NCBI GenBank assembly: GCA_028753945.1
Contig: JAPNXP010000003.1
Span: forward strand, 5,332,001-5,396,000
Source of the DNA: Hexactinellida sp. DTS-2022
Taxonomy: Eukaryota; Porifera; Hexactinellida
Direction: 5' to 3'
Length of the DNA stretch: 64,000 bases
Below the pieces are notes generated by a model. The model did not search any database and had not been told where the DNA came from. It worked only from the letters and a program-made list of their open reading frames with translations. This document shows, in pieces, positions 11,288 through 20,753 of this stretch (the first letter of the stretch is position 1; each line of letters opens with the position of its first letter). The position numbers were made by a program, and so were the translations under genes.

Positions 11288-11297
11288 CCATATAAGG
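11288..11297 (+). promoter_or_regulatory. CArG box (SRF site) of the actin gene
   Basis: CCATATAAGG is a perfect CC(A/T)6GG serum-response-factor site, 79 bp upstream of the TATA box and 170 bp before the actin ATG. CArG control is typical of animal actin genes, so this looks like a genuine actin promoter rather than a processed retrocopy. Confidence 0.8.
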
Positions 11298-11375
11298 AGA
11301 TAATTTATCTCAGTTTATGTTTCTCTTTTTCTCCATCTAAAGGCATTTTGTTGATGAAGGAGTTTACAGTTCCAC

Positions 11376-11383
11376 TATATAAA
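11376..11383 (+). promoter_or_regulatory. TATA box of the actin gene
   Basis: TATATAAA, 84 bp before the ATG at 11467, in register with the upstream CArG box. Confidence 0.75.
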
Positions 11384-11466
11384 GTCAGAAATCTGCATTA
11401 TTTTATTATCTCAGAAACTTCGTTAACAAATTCGCACTTTATTCACTAAACTGACTCTTCAGCACA

Positions 11467-12608
11467 ATGGCCACAATGGAAGACTATGATTATACAGCTT
11501 TGGTCGTAGACGACGGTTCTGGCATGTGTAAAGCCGGTTTCGCTGGCGATGACGCCCCCGTTCATCGTTTCCTAGCATCGTAGGTCGCCCTAGTCGTAGA
11601 TACCAATGTATGATGAACATGGGTCAGAGGGACTCGTATGTGGGAGACGAGGCTCAGAGCAATCGTGGCATCCTCAACCTGAAATACCCAATTGAGCGCG
11701 GCGTTGTCACCAATTGGGATGACATGGAGAAAATCTGGCATCACGCTTTCTACAACGAGTTGCGTGTGGCTCCGGAGGAGAATCCCGTCCTGTTGACCGA
11801 GGCTCCATTGAACCCGAAAGCCAATCGTGAGAAGATGACCCAGATCATGTTCGAAACCTTCAACACTCCCGCCATGTATGTAGCCAACCAGGCCGTGCTC
11901 TCCCTGTACGCCTCTGGTCGTACCACTGGTATCGTGTTCGACTCTGGTGAAGGCGTGTCACACACTGTTCCAATATATAAAGGGTGCGCCATCCCCCATG
12001 CCATCCTCCGTCTGGATCTGGCCGGTCGCGACCTGACCGACTACCTCATGAAGATCCTTACCGAGCGCGGCTACTCACTCACCACCACTGTGGAGCGAGA
12101 GATCGTGCGAGACATCAAGGAGAAGCTGTGCTACGTTGCGCCTGACTTCGAAGCGGAGATGGGCACTGCCGCCCCCAGTTCCTCTCTGGAGAAGAGCTAC
12201 GAGCTCCCAGACGGACAGGTGATTACCATCGGTAACGAGCGCTTCCGCTGTTCCGAGGCTCTCTTTCAGCCTTCTTTCTTTGGGATGGAATCTGCAGGCA
12301 TCCACGAAATGTGTTATAACTCGATCATGAAGTGTGACGTCGATATCCGAAAGGACCTCTACGCTAACACTGTACTCTCCGGAGGCAGCACCATGTACCC
12401 GGGTATCGCCGACCGAATGCAAAAGGAGATCACCGCCCTCGCTCCTCCCACCATGAAGATCAAGATTATCGCACCCCCCGAGAGGAAGTACTCCGTGTGG
12501 ATCGGTGGATCCGTTCTAGTCTCCCTGAGCACCTTCCAACAGATGTGGATCTCGAAACAGGAATACGACGAGACCGGCCCAAGCATTGTCCACAGGAAAT
12601 GCTTCTAA
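11467..12608 (+). CDS. Actin, single exon, with a one-base frame break near codon 27
   Basis: ATG at 11467 opens [20 protein letters not shown]...GFAGDDAP; the frame then closes at a stop near 11580. It resumes one base out and runs intact to HRKCF and the stop at 12606-12608. Adding one C to the CCCCC run at about 11556 restores the normal FPSIVGRP sequence. Full-length would be about 380 residues. The protein is divergent: the D-loop reads [14 protein letters not shown], the nucleotide-binding DSGDG is DSGEG (D157E), and PIYEGYA is PIYKGCA. Promoter signals and a polyadenylation signal are present, so it is either a young pseudogene or a real divergent actin with an assembly error. No introns. 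Confidence 0.9.
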
Positions 12609-12694
12609 CCGCCCAGCTTATAGGCTTGTTGTTATATTGTGTATAATTTTGTGTATTTTGTGTATAATTGTTAGGATTAGGTTTATCATGTCAA

Positions 12695-12700
12695 AATAAA
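12695..12700 (+). terminator. Polyadenylation signal of actin
   Basis: AATAAA, 87 bp after the actin stop codon. Confidence 0.65.
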
Positions 12701-13315
12701 GTCCAAAAGTGAAATTTCTGATCAGTTCTTCCAGGGGTATAATTACTAATTGAACGCGCCTAAATCCTTAATTAACTGCGTTTACCAAAAAGCAAGTTGT
12801 ATTTTCCACAAAATTTATGCGCACCAATTGACAACATAATAATCTTTCTAGGAATAAGTGTTTCTCAACATTTTAATAATTCATTAGTACGTACTATGTT
12901 GTTTAACGGCATATAGTGTGTTTGCATGTAGTTTTATTTTAATAATAACATGCTGTTCATCCGCGCTACGCGCGTTCTTACATCTTACACTCGCTTGTAT
13001 TTCAAGCGTATACACTTCAAATTATAATGGCTCTTGCATTCAAAAAAGCAACAGTAACGTCCACCATAAGCACTGCCCGAAACCAATAACCTCTATATGA
13101 TCAGCTAGAACGTTATTAGCGAAAATTATTCAACCATTTCCCTACTTCTCGCCTTTTGTCAATATGTACGAAAAAAATCTAGTTTAATTAATGATTTAAT
13201 TAACTCTGTGAGAGTGAGACCAAAGTTATCCGTGCATAGAATAAAATTATTGAAATAAAACAGAATTCGGCTTATTTAATATTCAGAAGGAATGGCATGA
13301 ATCAGGTACTGTAAT

Positions 13316-13600
13316 GAATTTCAATTTCATGAAATTCATTTACAAGAAATTCAATTTAATGTGATACTTTTTACAAGAAATTCAATTTCATGAAATTCAT
13401 TCACAAGAAATTCAACTTCATGTAATACTTTTTGCAAGAAATTCAATTTCATGAAATTCATTCGACAAGAAATTCAATTTCATGATATCCATCTACGTGA
13501 AATTCAATTTGATGTAATACCTTTTGCAAGAAATTCATCTGACAAGTCACAAGAAATTCAATTTCAGGAAATTCCTTCACAAGAAATTCATAGGGAAGAT
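13316..13600. repeat. Second GAAATTCAATTTCATG-type tandem array
   Basis: Same vocabulary as 8876-9290: ACAAGAAATTCAATTTCATG units with a spacing of roughly 30 bp and occasional TGTAATACTTTTT inserts. Low-complexity minisatellite-like DNA. Confidence 0.75.
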
Positions 13601-13959
13601 ATTCAAAATTTATAAATTAATTTCTAGGTGCGCAGAAAGATTTGCCTGGATGAAAGTACAATACTTTTTCTCATCTCTAAAAACATAACGCCACACTATA
13701 TATGACTCTATATGTTAGTTAGCAAATAGAATTTAAACAGTGATACTGTGAATCTGTCTGTGAAGATACCTGGCAGGTGTCTCCTAGCATTCTGAATCTG
13801 AAATAACCGAATTAGTTTCTGTTCTTATTTATCATCGACTATGTATACAATATTTATTATCAATGTTTAATAATTAATGCCCACTTGTACCAAATTGTGT
13901 ACATAAACAATCTGTGTATGAATTATATGAAATATAAAATAATTATACTAAGACTATCT

Positions 13960-14240
13960 GTGATGACGGGCTGACAGGAGTGCACTAGAGGGATCCTAGT
14001 GTAGGTGGGTTGTGCTTAGTACCTGTGGTAGGAGAACGGCATGGCTCACTGGTAACTAGAACTGGAGTAGACCAGTTGTAGTGTGGTCGAGGGTTACCCT
14101 CCTGATTAGTCCTTGAGATAGGACGAAACCACTTCCACCACATGTAGTATCCCGGTGGGTGTGAGATACATTTACGGTGTCTCATGCTCACCACATCATA
14201 ACGACCCGTATACGGGGCGTTATGGTTATTGTACATACCT
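13960..14240 (+). mobile_element. Hammerhead-bearing repeat unit, copy 2
   Basis: Starts GTGATGACGGGCTGACAGG; shares its first 45 bp (to CCTAGTGTAG) and scattered later words (TGGTAACTAG) with 1816-1940. It contains the ribozyme at 14083-14132. It then has two hairpins: GGTGGGTGTGAGA...TCTCATGCTCACC and CATAACGACCCGTATACGGGGCGTTATG-type arms ending near 14224. No ORF. It may be a retrozyme- or SINE-like element; ends are not defined. Confidence 0.55.
14083..14132 (+). ncRNA. Hammerhead ribozyme motif, copy 2 (stems perfect, core G8 changed)
   Basis: Stem III GTGGT (14083-14087), C17 at 14088, stem I GAGGG-TTA-CCCTC (14089-14101), core CTGATTA (14102-14108), stem II GTCCT-TGAGAT-AGGAC (14109-14124), GAAA (14125-14128), CCAC (14129-14132). 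All three stems are 5 bp and perfectly paired. The single core change replaces G8 of CTGATGA with T. G8 is the ribozyme's general acid, so this copy is expected to be inactive. Confidence 0.8.
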
Positions 14241-14427
14241 ACACTTATTACTGCGTGATTTGTGTATAATAGTTTTAGGAATTAACTGCGTTTACCAAAA
14301 AGCAAGTCGCATTTTCCCCTAAATTTATGTGCACCAGTCTCTATTTACAACATAATAATCTTTCTAGGAATAAGTGTTTCTCAACATTTTAATGCTTTCC
14401 TAGCAGTATGTTGTTTAACGGCATATA

Positions 14428-14611
14428 CAGTAGAACCTCGTTAATACGAACACCAACGGACGGTAAAAATGGGTTCGCTTTATCCGGAGTTCGTATTAAC
14501 CGGAGTAATACCCATTGAATAGCCATTGTATGGCCCTGATTTTGTGGAACTGTTTGTTCGTCTTATCCGGAAATTCGTATTAATCGTGTTCGCACTAACG
14601 AGGTTCTACTG
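14428..14611. mobile_element. 184-bp TA-flanked MITE, family A, complete
   Basis: Ends CAGTAGAACCTCGTTAATAC and ...CTAACGAGGTTCTACTG with TA on both sides. The duplicated block at 12.9 kb shows the empty site (GGCATATAGTGTG), confirming the borders and the TA duplication. Interior words GGTAAAAATGGGTTCGC and TTATCCGGA recur in the copies at 48.2 and 49.3 kb. Confidence 0.92.
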
Positions 14612-14856
14612 TAGTGTGTTTGAATAAGCATGTAGTTTTGTTTTAATAATAACAATCTGCTCGTCCGCGTAAAGCCCAGGTTATTTTGCATTAAAAACTA
14701 ATAAAGTAATACTTTTTAATAAAAAAAGAAATATTATGAAGAAAAGCCTAGACAATTAGAAATAATCTATATATTACTTCACACTACACACTAATAATAA
14801 TATGATAATAGGTCCGCATAAGTAGCTATACCAAAATCAAAATTATGTATGGCCAG

Positions 14857-15228
14857 TTATTTCGGTTGGCCGGAGTACACTTTGTCGATCTCGTTAGCCT
14901 CCTGGATGGCCGCACAAGATGTGCAGAAGTGGATGATTAGACAATCCTTGAGCAAACTCCCCTCTATGCCCTGTTCCCCTCTGATCTTAGATCTGATCAA
15001 CATATGGCCTGCTATGGCGCAGCAGCAGAGGAGGAAGTTCTCAGACATCTTGTGTGCATTCAGTCCGATCAGGATCTCGTATAGGCAGAAGCCCAGTAAA
15101 CCTACACACAGTTTTGGAATTATATTGTGTACGCGAACAATTCAATAAGTTTATAAAAGAATCAACTTACATGTCAGAGCGCCGCCGGCACAACAATCAC
15201 AGAGACCACTAGACCATTCACGAGGCAT
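14857..15228 (-). CDS. PLAC8-like cysteine-rich protein 3
   Basis: Minus strand. Exon 1 is 15171-15228 (MPREWSSGLCDCCAGG...), exon 2 is 14857-15101, phase 1, 69-bp GTAAGT...GTAG intron; 100 residues. Hydrophobic LLGFCLYEILIGLNA, then CCC, then a conserved IRGEQGIEGSLLKDCL block and EIDKVYSGQPK end. TATATATA lies at 15301-15308 upstream. It is close to genes 4 and 5 in sequence and divergently oriented to them. Confidence 0.85.
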
Positions 15229-16186
15229 TATTGAAAGCAGTTGAGTTGATAGGTTAGTAGAAGAGAATAGAATAATAAACTACTCTTAGCAAAAGAGGAT
15301 TATATATAGCGTTCATATATGAGCCTACTATAGCGTTTTATTTATGGAGAGAATAAGATACTGTTATCCTTCAGCATTGAAAATTGTCTGAATCTTAGGG
15401 TGGTTTAATTCTAGAACATATGAAGCCATATTGTTATTTCTCAAATCATATGTTGCCCCCAATGACTTCCCATATTTCAATCAACCTGTGCATAGCGGTT
15501 ACCTGTATATAACGACCATTGTTGGGCAGTCATTTGTGTTTATTAACAGATTCTATTGTAATAGTAATCTTTCCATTTTATTCAAACTTTATTGAGCCGA
15601 TGCAACGAAGTTGCATCAACATTGTTGCATCGTGTATGCTGATGGTTGCACGCAATATTGTTGCACGAAAATATGGAAATCCAGTACATGTTTTTCAGAT
15701 TATTTTCGTTTATATTTTTCACCTTCTCAAAACAATTGAAGAGTTCACATGTTCATGACTTTCTAGTACACCTATTTAATTTATTGCTTACTTTCTCAGT
15801 ACTCTTAATCAATCCACCTATGATGCGATCAGTTATTCAAATGCATATTATTATTTTGAGCGCAGTTTTTTTTTAAATTGATCGCATTGCTGCATATTAT
15901 TTTTCCTAGAAATACTACATATCTTAAATTATGCACAACCCATTAACGACCGTTTTTAATTTTTTGAATGAATCTAGAAAATGTGGAATATACACTGGGA
16001 TTGCACATGTACTAGCCATTGTATTTCTGAGATCCAGGCAAATTTAAAGTTATGGGCAGCCTCCGGACGACAGTGCCCGACGCCCGTATAAGGGAGGTTT
16101 GGATGCACATATATATAAATATCCAGTTCTAATTAAGAATAACAAAATATACCTTATGATAATACTAGAATTCTATAATTATTAAT

Positions 16187-16217
<31 letters not shown>

Positions 16218-17034
16218 TTAATTTATTAATTAATTAACACTGGATAGACGTATTAGACGATCCATCCTTCCGAAATTCTATAACTGGATTTGCCAAATTA
16301 AGAAATTTCTTACATCAATTGATGAAATGCACCTTGCGTCTCTCGATTTTGATCCAATCCTAAACCCAGGAGATTCTCCTTTGCGTTGACGGATCAAATG
16401 CAATTTCCTCCGGCGAAGTATAATAATTAGGAATCCGGAAACGACGACGTGTGTTTTATCCATAATATCGAATTTGAAAATAATAAATCAATTGGGATTA
16501 TACGTAAAGTAACTTAAGTACTGATTTAAAATAATATTATTACCATATATAATAATGTAATCCATGCAACAATGTTGCACGAAATAAATGTTGCATGCAA
16601 CTCTGTTGCACAGAAGTTGTGTTGCATGAACATATTGCTTGCAACTTTGTTGCACCGTGTATGTTACCTTGTTGCATGCAACAGTTGCATCGTGTATGGA
16701 GGGCTTAATGGACTAGTTACAACGACAACTGGTGTCGCCGGACTAGAACCTCGTTAGTACGAACACGGTTAATACGAACTCCGAATAAAGCGAACAAATT
16801 TTTAACGTCCTTTTGGTGTTCGTAATAACGAGGTTTTACTGTACTATAAAATTCTCGAAAGGATGTGCTGTTGCCAATGTCATAACACATTTTTGAAATA
16901 CTTTCACTAGAGTAGATATAGTTCATGTGGGGTCCTTTTATCATATATATAAATATGTTTTCCTATTAGTCTCTTCATTCTATCTTCTATTTCATTTACA
17001 TTCTCTTCTTTATTCTACTTCCTCAAATATCAAT
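15229..17034. other. Spacer between PLAC8-like genes 3 and 4, repeat-filled
   Basis: Contains GTTGCA-rich clusters (15600-15670 and 16564-16698), a TTTA tetranucleotide run at about 16188-16225, and a family A MITE at 16744-16841 that lacks the CAG of its left end. No exon recognised. TATATAAA at 16946-16953 belongs to the next gene. Confidence 0.6.
16564..16698. repeat. GTTGCA/TGCAAC palindromic cluster
   Basis: About ten copies of GTTGCA or TGCAAC, in both orientations, often as CATGCAAC...GTTGCACG. Seven more are scattered at 15600-15670. Origin unknown. Confidence 0.6.
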
Positions 17035-17409
17035 ATGCCTCGTGAATGGTCTAGCGGTCTCTGTGATTGTTGCGCTGCCGGCGTACTGACATGTAAGTTA
17101 ATTATTTTAATTAATTATAACTTATTCATATTCGCGTACATAATTACACTCAAACTCTGTGTAGGTTTACTCTCCTTCTGTCTGCATGAGTGCCTGATCG
17201 GACTGAATGCACACAAGATGTCTGAGAGCTTCCTCCTCTGCTTCTGCCCCCACGCCGGACATTTGTTGATCAGAGCTAAGATCAGAGGGGAACAGGGCAT
17301 AGAGGGGAGTCTGCTCAAGGATTGTCTAATCATCCACTTCTGCACACCCTGTTCGGCCATCCAGGAGGCAAACGAGATCGACAAAGTGTACTCCGGCCAA
17401 CCGAAATAA
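17035..17409 (+). CDS. PLAC8-like cysteine-rich protein 4
   Basis: Exons 17035-17092 and 17165-17409, phase 1, 72-bp intron; 100 residues. Starts MPREWSSGLCDCCAAGVLTC, followed by LLSFCLHECLIGLNA, then CFCPHAGHLLI, then the IRGEQGIEGSLLKDCLII block shared with genes 3 and 5. One cysteine of the CCC motif is phenylalanine. TATATAAA at 16946-16953. Confidence 0.87.
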   Translation: MPREWSSGLCDCCAAGVLTCKLIILINYNLFIFAYIITLKLCVGLLSFCLHECLIGLNAHKMSESFLLCFCPHAGHLLIRAKIRGEQGIEGSLLKDCLIIHFCTPCSAIQEANEIDKVYSGQPK

Positions 17410-18024
17410 CTGTCTACATTATTTTTTTATTATTACATAGCTACTTATGCCAAACTATTTATCATATTATTATTATTATTATTATTAGCGTATAGTGAAG
17501 TAAAATAAATTATATTTCTAAGCTTTCCTTATAATACCGACCTGTCCATAATTAATTAATTAATCAACCTCTGCATAGCGGTCTTTGTTCATAACAACCA
17601 TTTTTGGCTGTACGTAATCAGTATTTTTTTCATTTTGTTAAAATTTCATTAATAAAATATATAATTATACTGGACGAGTTACAATGAATAACTGGTGCGG
17701 CGTTGCCGGACCACATTAGAAGGCGAAACTCTAAAATTCTTCACCGTATCACTTTCAAAGGAATGGTCAGTATTGGTCACGCCTGCAGTGTTTTAATTAA
17801 AAATAGCATATTATTGAAATACTTCCACTAGATTAGTATATAATTATCAATACCTCTACTGCAGTATAAAACTTGTACATATTCTCTCCCTAACACGAGC
17901 ACTATAGGCTATTCCTAAGCCAAGCTATGCTCGTATATAAACATGTTCTCCACTAATTAGTCTACATTAGTTCTATTTCATTTACATTCTCTTCTATATT
18001 CAACTTCCTCAACTGCTTTCAATA

Positions 18025-18403
18025 ATGCCTCGTGAATGGTCTAGTGGTCTCTGTGATTGTTGTGCCGGCGGCGCTCTGACATGTAAGTTGATTATTTTAA
18101 TTAATTATAAACTTATTCAATATTCGCGTACACAATATAATTCCCTAACTGTGTATAGGTTTACTGGCCTTCTGTCTGCATGACATCCTGATCGGACTGA
18201 ATGCACACAAGATGTCTGAGAGCTTCCTCCTCTGCTGCTGCGCCTTACCCGGACAATTGTTGATCAGAGCTAAGATCAGAGGGGAACAGGGCATAGAGGG
18301 CAGTCTGCTCAAGGATTGTCTAATTGTCCACTTTTGCATGGCCTGTGCGGCCATCCAGGAGGCTAACGAGATCGAGAAAGTGTACTCCGGCCAACCGAAA
18401 TAA
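18025..18403 (+). CDS. PLAC8-like cysteine-rich protein 5
   Basis: Exons 18025-18082 and 18159-18403, phase 1, 76-bp intron; 100 residues. Tandem duplicate of gene 4: the 5' UTR words (TTCTATTTCATTTACATTC) and intron are alike. Opening MPREWSSGLCDCCAGG, CCC motif present, end EIEKVYSGQPK. TATATAAA at 17934-17941. Confidence 0.87.
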
Positions 18404-18940
18404 CTGGACATAGATTATTTTTGATTCTTGCATAGCTACTTATGCCAAACTATTTATCATATTATTATTAGTGTGTAGTGTGAAGTAAAAATTTATTATA
18501 TTTCTAGGCTTTCTTTATAATACTTATCTACGTATTATTGATTAAAATCTAGCGATTTCGTAAATTTATCACATGTGAAATAATCTGCGATCCTTTCCCA
18601 GGAATGAAACATGGTTTTCCCTAATTCCATATACTAATAACCTTCGGACCGAGAAAATGCCAGTAATGAAACTATGAAAGAAACCTGTCCAGAAGTCAAA
18701 CGAGACCTTTCAAACTTCACTGAATTACAACATGTACGTCCTACGTTGTAGTTTGTGAGCAAAAACCGTCAATATTGGATTTCTATTTTTTAATGTCATC
18801 AATAACAACCCTAAATAAAATACTCTAGATAGTATTCCAACATACAACAGTATTAGACAGATTGTGATACAAAAGTTATAATAATATTGTAACGATCAAA
18901 GTCAATACAGTATATTTCTATAAGAATAATTCGATACGAG

Positions 18941-19311
18941 TTATTTCGGCTGATTAGCGTAAACCTTCTCGATCTCGTTCGCCTCTTGAATGATAGCACA
19001 GGAGTGACAGAATGCAATGAAGCAGAAGTCCTTCAGCAGACTGCCCTCTATCCCTTGTTCGGCTCTGATCTTGCTCCTGATCAGCAGGTGGCCCTCCACG
19101 GGGCAGCAGCACAGCAAGAAGCTCTCACTCATCTTGTGCGCGTTTAGCCCAACCAGCAGAGGGTAGCAGTAAAATCCCAGCAGGCCTAGAGAGTGTCAGA
19201 TTAAATGATGGATAATAATAATTCATATGTTATTTAGAATAATTGTTACTCACATGAAATGCATCCAGCTGCACAGCAATCACAAAGCCCACTGCTCCAT
19301 TCACGCGGCAT
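18941..19311 (-). CDS. PLAC8-like cysteine-rich protein 6, inverted near-copy of protein 1
   Basis: Minus strand. Exon 1 is 19254-19311, exon 2 is 18941-19185, phase 1; 100 residues. Differs from the 4641-5011 product by one residue that I can see near the end (ANQPK against GNQPK), and the 68-bp intron also reads the same. Such identity in an intron 14 kb away implies recent inverted duplication or gene conversion. Weak TATA-like ATATATAG at about 19393. Confidence 0.87.
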
Positions 19312-20753
19312 TTTCAATCAAATAATTTGTAGAACTAATATACAAAATTTGAGAAGGAAATAATTAATTTACTCATGCTCACCATTTAGTACATATATAG
19401 CAAAAAACAAATCAATATAAGCATATCTGTAGAAAGTGCTGAGGATACGAAGGTTGTCTAACTTGAATGCCAACAATTCATTCATTAAAATATTATTTTC
19501 GACCTAATTATAATTTGGAATTATAAACAAGTGCAGTAACTACACGCAACGCCAATATTAAAGAACAACTTATAAATATATTAACTGATACGATCGAATA
19601 ATTATCTCTCTTACAGGACAAAATGCATAAATTTTGCTGATGACTGATGTACGATGAATTGTTGAGTTTAGTGGAACCCGACTCCACAATCTGCAGACAA
19701 ATGTACAAATTAACTTTCCTAGTTATTAATTATATATAATAACTTACGTAAGTATTAGTATAATAGTATCTAAGTTGGACATTGTACGTAACAAAGGGAG
19801 GATTTAACTGGTTGATACCTGATATCACCTACCCCTAATGGAGATAACATCAGTAACACCAGCCTACATTAATTCATTTATATTCGCCAATACACTTTCA
19901 ATTCTATAGACAGCCCACTGACAAAATATCAAAGTTCATGCTTTTGAGTAAAAACTGATTCATGCATAAAGACAAGATATCAGATTATAGTTAATTAGTC
20001 TGTAGAAATACTGTGAACATGCACTGAATAGCTCAAATCATCAGAATGGAAATGAGGGTTTAACTTAGATCAATATAAATTGCAAACTATGTAATAGAAT
20101 TATGACCCATTTACTGATCCACTAAAACGAAGATTTTGTATTACAACATTCCATCCATTTTGTCCGGTTTGATAATTATGTCGATTATGTCAATTATCTG
20201 TTCGTTCCGCGCTACGGGCGTATTCACATCTTGCACTAGGACTTACCGCCCTTGCTTACACAAACAAATTATATATTAATAAATAAATAAATGAATGGAA
20301 TCTCTGGTTACCCACGTTACAGCTCCTAACGAAAGCATAGCGATGAATGAATGTTTATTATAAATTAGGTTTATGCCATTAATGCAGGCCAAGTAAAATG
20401 ACTTAATATTAAATGCAGTGGAACCCGGTTTTTGCTAAGCAATTCTTTGCATGGAACTTAAGTAAGAAAACCCGATAGTTAGAATAAACCGATTGAAAAT
20501 AAAACAAAATAGGAATTACTACACATTTAAAATAAATAGTTAGCTAAAAACCCGTGCTAAAAAAAACGCTTTTGACTGTACGTATTGGAGAAAATATATT
20601 AGAAATTAACAAATTTATATAAAATTAATAAATATATTTCCAGTTTTCCATAATATAACATTATAAGTTTCTTCTTATTAATTAAATATAATTAAAATGT
20701 AAAAGTAAATATTTCCTTTGCACAAGTCTCTTAATTAACTAATTGATTGAATA
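19312..20753. other. Gene-free AT-rich spacer
   Basis: No exon seen. A family-like end (GTGGAACCCGGTTTTTGCTAA ... GCTAAAAACCCG) occurs at about 20417-20560, an inverted-repeat remnant. Confidence 0.45.

Larger units (their letters stand above)
12755..14700. other. Duplicated non-coding block downstream of actin
   Basis: Sequence from about 12770 to 12980 (AACTGCGTTTACCAAAAAGC, AATCTTTCTAGGAATAAG, GTTGTTTAACGGCATATA, TAGTTTTATTTTAATAATAA) is repeated at about 14280-14670. Between the copies lie the second GAAATTC array and the second hammerhead unit. The second copy carries a family A MITE that the first lacks. No gene recognised. Confidence 0.75.

Noticed and set aside
11562..12586. Open frames on the minus strand opposite actin (up to 115 aa)
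   Set aside because: They mirror the codon structure of actin and resemble no protein; shadows of the real gene.
15519..15876. 79- and 76-aa hydrophobic frames
   Set aside because: AT-rich low-complexity sequence; hydrophobicity follows from T-rich codons, with no start context or relative.
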